A stretch of 64,000 nt of DNA, taken from contig NC_092354.1 in NCBI RefSeq assembly GCF_963676685.1, positions 17,056,746-17,120,745 on the forward strand, in the 5' to 3' direction. Shown here piece after piece: positions 44,166 to 54,205 of this stretch. How positions within the stretch are numbered: the first letter of the stretch is position 1; each line of letters starts with the position of its first letter. The position numbers and the translations under genes are program-made. Under the pieces are notes generated by a model, which saw only the letters and a program-made list of their open reading frames with translations, was not told where the DNA came from and searched no databases. This stretch comes from Mytilus edulis. Its lineage: Eukaryota; Mollusca; Bivalvia; Mytilida; Mytilidae.

Positions 44166-45383
44166 TTTGTGTATATATATTGAGTTACTTAGTTATTGTC
44201 TTTATTATGTCACCCGATCGACAATGTCGGGTGACATATTGCTTTTCCTCTGTTTCTTTTTCCCTATTATTATTATTTTTCTTCCACCTAATTTTGTCCA
44301 GCAGTTTTCTCAGAGCCAAAGGAACCAATCTAAATGATAGTGCACTATAACAAGGAACCCTGACTTTCGAGTTGCAGTGCAACTTTGGAACTAAAAAATG
44401 GCTGCCATTACCATGGAAACAGAACAATTGTGAAAAAATCCACTTTTTGGTTTTAATGAATTATTTGGATATATGCTTTAACTCAGAATCATTATATTTT
44501 GATACAATGTAGGTGCCCACTATATACTGCTTTGGGATGATTTTGGCAATCATTGGAACTGTTATGTTGCCATGGATACTACACCAAAAATTTCAAAAAT
44601 ATGGAAATGCTCCAAATTTTATAAAACTTCACAGTAACGATGAGCAACATTGGTAGATGTGGAATTTGGCGTTGGAATTTCGAAAATGTCTGCTGTTACC
44701 ATGGAAACAATGCAAAACAGGTCAAAATGGTCCAAAAACACCTAAAAGTGTCATTTACTTTCTTAAAATGGTAGGTCAAATTGATCGAAACTTTGATGGT
44801 ATGTTCCCTCCCATGTACCAATGTGGTATCTGCCATTAGAAATTTGGAATGGTCTGTGTAACCATAGAAACCATCCAAAATGTCAAAAATTTCAAAAATT
44901 TCAAAATGCTCAAAAAGTAATGAAACTTACTATGATTGTTGACTGTCAAGTCTGCATGAAACTTTTGAAGTTGGAATTTCCAAAATGGCCACCGTTGCCA
45001 TGGAAACTGGAAAAATGTCAAATTTTTTCAAAATGCTCCAAACTTAATGAAACTTAATAATATTGTAAACTGGCATGTATAGATGAGACTTTTGACTTTG
45101 AAACTTTCAAAATGGCTGCCGTTGCCATGGATACAGCAAAAATGTCATATTTTAAAAAATGATCTAAATGTACTGAAAATTTACAGAAAATGTATAGCCA
45201 TGCAAATATGTGCATTCACTGTTAAAAGTTTTTGAAATGGCTGCCGCTTAGTGGCAATGGGGGGAAGGGTGACATCCGCTATTGCTTGCAATAGCAATTC
45301 TAGTTTGTTTTTGTTGTTGTTATATGTCACAAACTGTATAGTTTATATGGCAATAAAACTTTGAATTGAATTGAATTTATATT
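44166..45383 (+). mobile_element. LINE 3'UTR fragment, itself split by a Helitron-like element
   Basis: 44166-44204 and 45304-45375 together match the 3'UTR at 14262-14372 in reverse, ending CACAAACTGTATAGTTTATA, AATAAA and a GAATTGAATT tail. It is a 5'-truncated LINE end inserted in the left arm of the TIR element. The family C element (44205-45303) is inserted between the two parts. Confidence 0.8.
44205..45303 (+). mobile_element. Pearl/Helitron-like element, family C, with resolved insertion site
   Basis: It starts TTATGTCACCC, with a hairpin (44207-44237: ATGTCACCC ... GGGTGACAT), and ends with a hairpin (45278-45295: GCTATTGCTTGCAATAGC), five bases, and CTAG (45300-45303). GGGTGACAT at 45267-45275 repeats the 5' arm. 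The core is a run of 125-165 bp units, each with a CATGGAAAC-like word and AAAATG(C/G)TCCAAA. The flanks CTTTA and TTTGTTTTTG join exactly as the uninterrupted CTTTATTTGTTTT in the LINE end near 14333 (complement). The insertion is therefore between A and T without duplication, as for Helitrons. Confidence 0.88.
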
Positions 45384-46054
45384 TATAATACATATCTATC
45401 ACTTCTGTGCATGTCTCACCTAGTTTCGAGTGATTTAAACGACCCAGAGAAAATACCCAATTTTACTTTCCATACTAACACCCTTTGGCTGTTGTCTGCT
45501 TTATGGGCGGGTTGTTGACCCCTTAACACATTCTCCTTTGTTTCTTAGTATGGACAAATGATGGATAGTAAAATTGGGTATTTTCACTCGGTCGTTTAAA
45601 TCACTCGAAACTATGTGAGACATGCACAGAAGTGATAGATATGTATTATGAATATAGAAAATTGAATATTTTAATCAGCAAAAAAAAATCTGTATCATAT
45701 ACCCAAGCGCCTGACCCCCCTGTGGTTTATGTTTTCAATTAACCATTATTTACTCTATTCAGAAAATTTATGAATAGTTTTACTTTCATAAATTGTTTAT
45801 CATGTTTATAAGTCTTATCTACATGTAGCTCCTCTTTCAACTGTCCTATGACTGATAACCGACAAAAAACATTTTCCTGCTTAAAGGGTCCCAAAATTTT
45901 TTCGCCTTGCTCTGCTCGCCAGTAGTTGCTTGTACATCATTTCTTTCTAACTAAGCCCCTGAGTACCCCTGACTGTATGTGCTAATATTAAAATTGTAAG
46001 TGTTATTTGGTCATTACAAGTGTTATTCGATATTCACAGTGTTATTCAGTCATT

Positions 46055-46110
46055 CAAGGTACCGCATATATAAACGCACTCTCAGTATCAAAGTTGGTCG
46101 GTAAGAGGAC
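46055..46110 (+). promoter_or_regulatory. Possible core promoter (TATATAAAC) with nearby splice donor
   Basis: CATATATAAACGC at 46066-46078 is followed about 30 bp later by a start-like CAGTATC and then CG/GTAAGAG at 46099-46108, a good donor. No downstream exon was recognised. This could be the first exon of an unseen gene or chance. Confidence 0.25.
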
Positions 46111-46123
46111 GGAGCAAACTGAA

Positions 46124-46320
46124 TTAGTAATAATAATAATAATAATAAATATAAGCTTTATTTAGAGTCGGCATGGTATATATAAAACATAGAGTAACAT
46201 AAGCTACATATGTATGATGAGCTTTTAACCGACAAGCATAAACTATTTACTATAACGTATTTTATACTATAGATAGTTTTTTGACTGTTGGATGAATTTA
46301 AATGATAATTTTAAAAGAAA
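46124..46320 (-). mobile_element. LINE 3'UTR end with (TAA)n tail
   Basis: On the minus strand, TTGTCGGTTAAAAGCTCATC ... CATGCCGACTCTAAATAAAG is followed by a TTATTATTA tail (46151-46126). The same 3'UTR words (accgac ... gtcggc around AGCTTTATTTA) occur at 8520-8600, so it is the LINE family of 8518-12842. Confidence 0.7.
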
Positions 46321-46435
46321 AACAAAGTTTGTATGTACATGTATCAGCTTGGGGATCGGCTTGTACCGTTGTGTATGTACATGATGTAACTATTTGTTAT
46401 ATACGTTTTAATATAATTATACAATAATCTTGAAA

Positions 46436-46912
46436 GAGGGTGGTAAAGGGTTATTTTCGTGCAACATGATGGCTGTTTTTTATTTAACGTTCAACCTGTT
46501 TTTACTTTTTTATTTGACGTTCAGTCTTGCAAGACGGGTGCCTCGTTCAACATGTTCAACGTGTTCTGCTTATTTAATTATACGTGCATCGTGATTTTCA
46601 ACGTCTTATTTTGCGTGCATGGTATTTTTCAAATAAAATTCAAACACTTGCCAGGAATCGTCAAGAAATACTTTTTTAAAAGCCGTAAACCAATTATATC
46701 ATAAATGGGTATACTAAATTGGGAATATCAAGTAAAACAAATAGTTATATACAAGAAGACAGTGACTCAGTCACAAAAGGTTCAAATAAAAGTATTTATT
46801 TTCGTGCAACGTTCATTACAGAAATTATTTCACGTTCAACGTGAAATTATGTCTTATTTCACCATGTGTGTTCACGTTTTTTTCGTGCAAGCTGCCCCCC
46901 TTTACCACCCTC
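46436..46912. mobile_element. 477-bp TIR element with CGTTCAAC words, TSD TTGAAA
   Basis: GAGGGTGGTAAAGGG and CCCTTTACCACCCTC are perfect 15-bp inverted ends, flanked by TTGAAA on both sides (46430-46435, 46913-46918). CGTTCAAC, TTCAACGT or close variants recur at least eight times in both orientations, and TTCGTGCAA occurs near both ends and at 46800. The two 73-81 codon frames have no known domain. Confidence 0.8.
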
Positions 46913-47095
46913 TTGAAAACTTGTAATAAAAACATAATCTAGTTGTTTTATACTCATCTAAAAAAATATTTTTCAAAGGCCTTTTTTAATTTTTTTTAAC
47001 GTACACCTTTTACATTATAATAAAAATCATAAACATTTATGAATTACAATTAATACATATCTTTATCTCTATTCCTTATAAATATATTTGTTTAT

Positions 47096-47150
47096 TGGGG
47101 CCGGATCGACGTGGGACGGATCGACGTGGGGCCGGATCGACCCGAAAGCT
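47096..47150. repeat. GGATCGACGTGG word repeat
   Basis: GGCCGGATCGAC(G/C) occurs three times in 48 bp, twice extended as GGATCGACGTGGG. GC-rich words in AT-rich DNA resemble the other word elements, but no inverted ends were found. Confidence 0.5.
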
Positions 47151-47324
47151 TTTCGAGAACTCTGTTCCACAAGCGTGTATTTTACTATTTACCCGTAATA
47201 TAAGTCTGTACGAGTCAATACAATCTTGTTTGATGTTGCGTTATAAACACCATCAAGTCTACCCATATATTTTTCACTCCAGTTTGTTAAATATAATATT
47301 GATCATTGTCTTCTCATTTAGCAA

Positions 47325-47716
47325 TAGACCACTTTCGAGTTCATCCGTCACCGGAAAAAACTCGTCAATTATACGCGCCTTTATCATCGTCATTGGTGCG
47401 TTTGGGGGCGTCGTCACTTCCTTCCAATGTTGAGCGAGTGGTTGGAAAACTAGAATTCTATATTGTACGAATTATTCGGCAAATTGAATTCTAAAAATTG
47501 ACAATCAACACTGCTGTCATTAGGGAAATGTCAGTAAGTACCTACAGAGCAACCATTATTTCTAGTTTATACTGCACAAAGACGATCACTAAGACGCTTG
47601 ATGAACGTAAATAGTGCAGGGATACAGGCGAGCCCCTCTATCTGGTAAATGACGTCATAAAGGCGTGTATAATTGACGAGTTTTTGCCGGTGACGGATGA
47701 ACTCGAAAGTGGTCTA
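47325..47716 (+). mobile_element. MITE (TAGACCAC family), copy 2
   Basis: It is nearly identical along its whole length to 8120-8512, with the same ~60-bp inverted ends. A 112-codon frame runs into it from the left but has no domain. High similarity of the two copies suggests recent activity. Confidence 0.85.
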
Positions 47717-47724
47717 TTGTTTCG

Positions 47725-48030
47725 ATTTACTTACCTTTTCTTTGTGTACAGGGAAATATAAGTTGAGGGAAAGAAACCAACGTTATATACATTCAATTTG
47801 ATTGCATGTATCTCACCAGATCCCCTACCTACCTTATCTGTAAGTTCCGCCTATGTCAGAGTCACCACCACAACGGTGCATGCAGGAATTTGATACAAAA
47901 CTGGTGTCAGCGTTATTAATTTTATCAAGGATTTATGTAATATAGGTAATGTTTTTATAAGTTGACAGAAAATAGCATAATGCATGAAATTGTACTGCCT
48001 TTAGCCCAGCATGCATGCAATTATGTTAAC
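47725..48030 (-). repeat. Dispersed repeat, inverted copy of 7268-7755 without the SINE
   Basis: Matching blocks run in reverse order to 7268-7755 (for example GAGGGAAAGAAACCAACGTT and GTAAGTTCCGCCTATGTC). It lacks the 185-bp tRNA-related insertion and so gives the empty site for it. Confidence 0.7.
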
Positions 48031-48374
48031 ATGGTTAATCAAATAATTGTTAAAAGACTTATATGATTTTTTACCTGGGGGGGGGGGGGGGGGGGGGGGG
48101 GGCTGGTCATTTTGAAATCAAACATACAAAATTTCTTGACCCCGCCATAATATTTCCCCATTTTTATTTGATCCCCCGATAAAATTTTAAAATAAATTGA
48201 CCCCCTCTATTTAAAATGCCAAAGATGTAACATGCAAAACAGTAACTATTATGTTATTTTATGAAATATTGAAAATGAAACATTCTGAGTAGATCGAGTC
48301 CAAAAACATATTTCAAGGGAAAATTGTCTCGAAATGGGGCTCTTCCATGAATATAAGTAGGTAGAGCAATTTAA

Positions 48375-48945
48375 AAGTGTTATTTCTTAAATGGTAAAAA
48401 TCAGAATTAGTAATAGCAAATTACTAATAGAAGTGTGCAGATATACTAAAACACCTTTAGAACATAGAATTGTCCAATTTGAAAGGATGGAATTGAAATC
48501 GTTTGAACTTAAAAGAAACTTACTCCTTTGTAATTTAAGTGATATAGACTAGTTCCATCTTTTGTTAATATGTGTAAACAAGATAAGTTTTAATTAGTTT
48601 CATTTTGAAAAGTAATGATACGGACATTAGTACTGTAAGCGTAGCTGGAATAAGCGATATGTATGATTTGAACATTCATTTAAAGCAAACATAATGTTGT
48701 TTTAAAGAGCTTTTATAGAATTAAAGCTGATTGTTATAGCTTGAATTAATAATATTGTATGAATAACACCTCCTCGCAATGTAAATTATAAAATATTAAG
48801 AAAAATGTCTGTTTGTTTGTTTGTTTGTTTATTTTTGTATTTGTATATAATTATATTTGTATTTTGTACATTATTGTACATGTCGGCTGGTATAATTTTT
48901 GTATAGGAATTTACACCAATAAAATTATTTTATTTGATTATTCGG
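48375..48945 (+). mobile_element. LINE 3' fragment with decayed knuckle
   Basis: Translation near 48400-48550 gives RISNSKLLIEVCRYTKTPLE, the block that precedes the CCHC knuckle in the other LINEs; the knuckle itself has lost its cysteines. The 3' part has an AATAAA at 48919-48924 and an ATTTTATTTGATTATT end near 48944. (GTTT)n lies at 48809-48828. Confidence 0.6.
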
Positions 48946-49193
48946 TGTCACTCCTTTGAACGCTGCTTAAACTTAAACTTAATGCAGCTTCCTTCATCAC
49001 AAAAGTCTTGTGATGTCTTACTTAATTGTATATGAATAAATAATATTTTAATTTGACAGTCTGATGTAATGTTCTTCTTGACATTTTGTCTCTTGAAGTA
49101 TGTGAAATCATGGGCTTGATACGGGTGATGTGTGACGTCATCAAAGTCACGTGATGACTGCTATAGTTGGATATGACTTATTTCCGTGTGTAA

Positions 49194-52071
49194 CAAGAAA
49201 ATGTCCATAGTTCACGGATGCCTCACTCGCACTATCATTTTACATTTTCAGTGGACCGTGAAATTGGGATCGAAACTTAAATTTGTAATTAAAATTAAAA
49301 AGGTCATAATCATAGAGAACATATCAGTCATTCCCCAAAAATGGGTACAATTACAAAATTTCAGTGTCGCCGGCAAATAACCCCAAAATGCAAGCTTAAC
49401 ATATGTCACAGATAATCTTTTCCGTGTTCTAAGTGATTATTTAATATGTATACTAAAATAAAATTATATTCTTTTGTGATGTATATCGTAAATATATTTG
49501 TGTGATTTTGTATTCAATATACGGAAATCACACGAATTCCGAATGTCGCCAAGAAAAACTCCAAATATCGGTGTGAATTAAAATACTTTATTTCATCTAA
49601 ATCATGATTAGATTTGCTTTTTTTATTTGACACTATATTGATTTTTATCCACAAAAATATTTTAGAATCAAAAGTTATAATAATAATATACACTTTGATT
49701 TACCCATTAAACCAATGTCGCCAATAAACGTATATATAACCTACCGTAACGTATCTTTAGGTACAGTCAAAATATATTTATATGATTGGAAATCATGCCC
49801 AATGTGACTTTAAGCAAAGTTGATACATCAAATTTTAAAATCCTGCCTTTAACTTTTATTGCGATGAAACGAAAAATAAAAAAAAATCTTCTCTTTCTCT
49901 TTTTTTCGATTGTCGCATATAAGAATCCAACCTACGTAACGCGTATTTTGGAACGCACTAACCAAGAACAAATCAAAATGATGATTATTTCATTGAAAGC
50001 ACCCATGAAGCTTCTCAATAATCAGTTTTGAGAAAGCAACTGAACAATATTGTTACATATTTCCATGTATAATGTAAATAAAACTAACCTCCGTTTAAAT
50101 AACCTCCGTGACGCAGTTATTTACAGTTAAGTTCAGACTTTTTTTATCAGTATCAGCGGCTGCCGACACTGCCGAAAGTCATTTTTGTAGCAGACATCAT
50201 TTATTATAAAGAAAACAGACAAACAAAATACAGATTTTGAGAAAAAAAATGTTGTTTTGAGAAAGGTAGGTTAACTTGTTTTTTCCCTATCATGTGAGCA
50301 GCATTATAACGTTTAATAAACGTTATATCAGCCATTTTTCAGATTTAAAATAGTCTACAACACAACTTGTGTACTTACGACGACAATCATAACTTTAACA
50401 GCGGTTTATGGCAAACATTTTCAAGATTATTTAGGACTCATCAATGTAACGGAGGTTATGCAAATAAAAAAAATCTAAAGATGCATGTAAACACGATTAT
50501 ACCAATTGAAATTCTTGTACATTGTTATAGATACCAAATCAGTTCATCAATTATCACTAATAGAAATCAAAAGGTGATGTCAATCATAGACGACATCATT
50601 GATTTACGTTACGGAGGATAGAAATTTAAGGAAAAAAAGTTTTTTTTCTCTACTAAGCAGGACTTTACTCTTTTTAGATAACGATTTACTAAGAAAAATG
50701 TTTAATTCTGTTGTCTTGTTTGTCATTTAATTCCAATATTTACATTCATTTATATGTTTGCTGTTGGTAAGAACTGGAATTGTCCGTTATGGAGGTTTTA
50801 AATGTCGTTACGGAGGATAGCAATTTTCGAAATGAAACTATTTTGACTCCAAAACTTCATAGTTGAGTATAATACATACCTTATGGTGTGAAGGAAGATG
50901 ACATTATCTGTATAGAGCTAATAAAATTAAGTTGAACAGAATTCGGTTTAGGTAAAACACATTTTTGGGTGAAAGTTCATGAATCGTTACGGAGATTTTG
51001 ACAAGAACAAGTCCATTTGACTAAAAGAAACATATAACTTGATAGAAAACAGTTTTTTAGTTTGTAATGTCAATAAATTGTTTAGAAAAGCTAGCATTAA
51101 AGAGTTAAGTGTTACTATGTATCAGCATTCAGATACTGGTTTGATATCAACCTCCGTAACAAAGATGGGGGTGTGGATTAATACAAGCATAAAAAATACA
51201 GTAATTACGAGTGATTCAAAACATAAATAATAGGTTTTTTTCCTGGAAAGCTGTATTATGAAACTAAAATATTATACAGTATAACATTTCATTAGTTTAA
51301 ATTTATTACTAAATAAGTTGTGAAAACTACTTATTTGAATTATTTTTTAAACACTATATTAATTCAGACCTTAAAATTGGTATTTGCTTTCAATATATAC
51401 AGAATAATACGTATAAATCAGTTTGCTATGGGGGTAAATGTAACCCATTTCACATGAGCCTGGATTTAAATCTTGTGTTTTTCTCTAATGCAATTTTTAA
51501 GATGACTTTATACAACACTAACCTCCGATACGTTCATACTTACCTTGTCTTACAAAAAATGCTAAAACTAGATAACAACTAAAATGGTGTAAGTAAAAAT
51601 TAAAAAAATGACAGACTAGATATAGACACAGAGGAAAACAACACTCTCTCTCTGCTCAGTTGAAATTTATTTTTTTAACAGTGTCTACATTCGAGTTGTA
51701 CCCATTTTTTGGGAATGACTGATATAATGTGTACTAAATTTTTTGTTGATGTGACTTCAACTTCATCAAAAACTATCTTGACCAAAAACTTTAACCAAAA
51801 TTTTAACCTGAACTTCGCTTTATCATTTTCTATGTTCAGTGGACCGTAAAATTTGAGTAAAAACTTTAATTTGACATTACACATGTTACAATTAGAAAGC
51901 TCATATCATGGGGAACATGTGTACTAAGTTTCAAGTTGATAGGACTTCAACTTCATCAAAAACTATCTTGACCAAAAACGTAAGCCTAAAGCGGGACGAA
52001 CGGACGGACGGACGAATGGACCCACAGACCAGAAAACATAATGCCCCTCTACCATCGTAGGTGGGGCATAA
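49194..52071 (-). mobile_element. Pearl/Helitron-like element, family D, copy 1 (split)
   Basis: On the minus strand it starts TTATGCCCCACC (52071), with a 27-bp hairpin (ATGCCCCACCTACGATGG ... GGGGCAT) and CCGT microsatellite (52015-51992). The core contains GAAGTTGAAGTC(C/A)... twice. After a 2.4-kb insertion (49325-51721) the end follows: GCATCCGTGAACTATGGACA, then CTTG before TTAC at 49194. Copy 2 is at 58518-59155. No coding sequence of its own. Confidence 0.75.
49325..51721. mobile_element. 2.4-kb TIR element with CCTCCGTAACG words, nested in family D
   Basis: The ends CAGTCATTCCCCAAAAATGG and the complement of CCATTTTTTGGGAATGACTG are inverted repeats of about 28 bp, flanked by ATAT (49321-49324, 51722-51725). 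About eleven copies of CCTCCGTAACG or its complement are spread over it (49741, 49931, 50089, 50102, 50438, 50604, 50783, 50803, 50984, 51149, 51520). TGTCGCC words occur at 49365, 49543 and 49714. Three frames of 63-84 codons show no known domain. No transposase was recognised, so it is probably non-autonomous. Confidence 0.8.
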
Positions 52072-52237
52072 AAAATATTGATCCCCCACTTTAAATCTAT
52101 AAAAAAAAAATGAATCCCCTTTTCCACAAACAGAAAAATCCCCCCTGTATTTTGACCAGCCCCCCTCCTAGATAAAAAGTGATAAGTCCCTAATGGCTTC
52201 TTTTGGTAATCTAAAACATTTAAATCAGCAATTCACC

Positions 52238-52403
52238 GTTTCAGAATCTAATGCATTCTGGGTAATATTTTCAAAAGTGTACACCAAAGCGTGGTGATTG
52301 GTTTAAAACGTCATAAACAATCGAAATTCAACCAATGACGTATAGATTTTCATTTTGGGGTACGGACAATGCAATTACCCACAGTCCTTTAGATTCTGAA
52401 ACG
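52238..52403. mobile_element. Foldback MITE at the left of the 84-bp array
   Basis: CCGTTTCAGAATCTAA and its complement (TTAGATTCTGAAACGG) bound a 166-bp imperfect palindrome with CCAATGACGT and TGATTGGTTT near its centre. A related single arm lies at 54465-54590 on the other side of the array, and another at 21440-21540. Confidence 0.75.
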
Positions 52404-52412
52404 GCCAATTGT

Positions 52413-54205
52413 CAACATGTCTTTGTATGTGAGTTCTTCCTGTTAGTGAAACATTGAAACCTTTCACCGCATCAATTATGTATACCACCAGTATGTGCCG
52501 ACATGTGTCCCTGTGAGTTCTACCTGTCAGTGAAACATTGAAACCTTTCACCGCATCAATTATGTATACCACCAGTATGTGCCGACATGTGTCCCTGTGA
52601 GTTCTACCTGTCAGTGAAACATTGAAACCTTTCACGCATCAATTATGTATACCACCAGTATGTGCCGACATGTGTCCCTGTGAGTTCTACCTGTCAGTGA
52701 AACATTGAAACCTTTCACCGCATCAATTATGTATACCACCAGTATGTGCCGACATGTGTCCCTGTGAGTTCTACCTGTCAGTGAAACATTGAAACCTTTC
52801 ACGCATCAATTATGTATACCACCAGTATGTGCCGACATGTTTCCCTGTGAGTTCTACCTGTCAGTGAAACATTGAAACCTTTCACCGCATCAATTATGTA
52901 TACCACCAGTATGTGCCGACATGTGTCCCTGTGAGTTCTACCTGTCAGTGAAACATACGCATAATTCATGTATACCACCAGTATGTGCCGACATGTGTCC
53001 CTGTGAGTTCTACCTGTCAGTGAAACATTGAAACCTTTCACGCATCAATTATGTATACCACCAGTATGTGCCGACATGTGTCCCTGTGAGTTCTACCTGT
53101 CAGTGAAACATTGAAACCTTTCACCGCATCAATTATGTATACCAACAGTATGTGCCGACATGTGTCCCTGTGAGTTCTACCTGTCAGTGAAACATTGAAT
53201 ACTTTCACGCATCAATTATGTATACCACCAGTATGTGCCGACATGTGTCCCTGTGAGTTCTACCTGTCAGTGAAACATTGAAACCTTTCACCGCATCAAT
53301 TATGTATACCACCAGTATGTGCCGACATGTGTGCCTGTGAGTTCTACCTGTCAGTGAAACATTGAAACCTTTCACCGCATCAATTATGTATACCACCAGT
53401 ATGTGCCGACATGTGTCCCTGTGAGTTCTACCTGTCAGTGAAACATTGAAAACTTTCACCGCATCAATTATGTATACCACCAGTATGTGCCGACATGTGT
53501 CCCTGTGAGTTCTACCTGTCAGTGAAACATTGAAAACTTTCACCGCATCAATTATGTATACCACCAGTATGTGCCGACATGTGTCCCTGTGAGTTCTACC
53601 TGTCAGTGAAACATTGAAACCTTTCACCGCATCAATTATGTATACCACCAGTATGTGCCGACATTTGTCCCTGTGAGTTCTACCTGTCAGTGAAACATTG
53701 AAACCTTTCACCGCATCAATTATGTATACCACCAGTATGTGCCGACATGTGTCCCTGTGAGTTCTACCTGTCAGTGAAACATTGAAACCTTTCACCTCAT
53801 CAATTATGTATACCACCAGTATGTGCCGACATGTGTCCCTGTGAGTTCTACCTGTCAGTGAAACATTGAAACCTTTCACGCATCAATTATGTATACCACC
53901 AGTATGTGCCGACATGTGTCCCTGTGAGTTCTACCTGTCAGTGAAACATTGAAACCTTTCACCGCATCAATTATGTATACCACCAGTATGTGCCGACATG
54001 TGTCCCTGTGAGTTCTACCTGTCAGTGAAACATTGAAACCTTTCACCGCATCAATTATGTATACCACCAGTATGTGCCGACATTTGTCCCTGTGAGTTCT
54101 ACCTGTCAGTGAAACATTGAAAACTTTCACCGCATCAATTATGTATACCACCAGTATGTGCCGATATGTGTCCCTGTGAGTTCTACCTGTCAGTGAAACA
54201 TTGAG
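52413..54205 (-). repeat. 84-bp satellite array, about 21 units, zinc-finger-like period
   Basis: Units of 84 bp (28 codons) repeat with very few changes. Several units have lost one C (TTTCACGCATC instead of TTTCACCGCATC), shifting the frame at about 52632, 52800, 53040, 53208 and 53878. On the minus strand one frame stays open across many units (KGFNVSLTGRTHRDTCRHIL ...). In the next frame the unit reads GHMSAHTGGIHN-stop-CGERF, similar to the helix-linker-CxxC-GKxF part of a zinc finger; GACACATG and CACATACTGGTG are shared with real finger units. The array lies 475 bp downstream of zinc-finger gene 3 on the same strand. Confidence 0.85.

Larger units (their letters stand above)
44101..45714. 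mobile_element. TIR element (CAGGCGCTTGGGTATATGA) inside the hAT copy
   Basis: The left arm starts CAGGCGCTTGGGTATATGAT at 44101 and the right arm ends with its complement at 45714. The arms continue at 45384-45478 and 45556-45660 (TCTGTGCATGTCTCAC...) so each is about 170-200 bp, with one arm split by a LINE 3' end. The hAT copy at 14101-15730 lacks this element, so it is a later insertion. A fragment of the mussel repeat seen at 4435-4600 lies at its centre (45479-45551). Confidence 0.75.
43188..45961 (+). mobile_element. hAT-5-like DNA transposon relic, copy 2
   Basis: Ends CAGGCGCGTAGCT and complement-of-CAGGGGCTTAG are flanked by AGTAC (43183-43187, 45962-45966). Removing it restores the inverted end of the outer element, so this is a proven insertion. 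The sequence matches 14101-15730 in reverse orientation. It holds a transposase remnant (43490-43960) and a further TIR element (44101-45714). It lacks the LINE found in copy 1 at the corresponding site. Confidence 0.85.
40238..45975. mobile_element. Outer TIR element carrying five nested insertions
   Basis: The left end CAGTCAGGGGTACTACTTAA and the right end (complement of GTACCCCTGACTG plus the inner part before 43187) are inverted repeats of about 60 bp once the hAT copy is removed. TATGT flanks both sides (40233-40237, 45976-45980). Its own sequence is short and rich in AAATTTACTTATATAAGTAA-type palindromes (40330-40351, 43051-43115). The rest consists of a family A element and a hAT copy with further insertions. 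No coding sequence of its own. Confidence 0.75.
48073..52170. mobile_element. G-rich TIR element enclosing a LINE end and a family D element
   Basis: The left end ACCTGGGGG...CTGGTCATTTTGA (48073-48113) is inverted at 52150-52175 (complement of TTTTGACCAGCCCCCCTCCTA). Words of the type TTGA(T/C)CCCC recur near both ends (48139, 48170, 48210, 52079, 52111). A 26-base G run (48077-48102) sits in the left end. Its own sequence is small; a LINE fragment, a family D element and the 2.4-kb element are nested in it. Confidence 0.65.

Noticed and set aside
47095..47433. 112-codon protein
   Set aside because: The frame runs from a word repeat into a MITE and is not conserved as a protein in the other MITE copy.
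48077..48102. Poly-G run as a functional G-quadruplex element
   Set aside because: It lies in a G-rich transposon end whose length is easily changed by slippage; the exact number of G is also prone to sequencing error.
49786..50621. Transposase in the 2.4-kb element
   Set aside because: The two frames of 81 and 84 codons have no recognisable transposase motifs.
52375..54151. Real repetitive protein encoded by the 84-bp array
   Set aside because: The frame is open only because the unit is 84 bp; single-base losses shift it in five units, there is no leader, and the unit fits a decayed zinc finger better. Not fully excluded.
52413..54205. CRISPR-like array
   Set aside because: Units are 84 bp without variable spacers, and the genome is eukaryotic.
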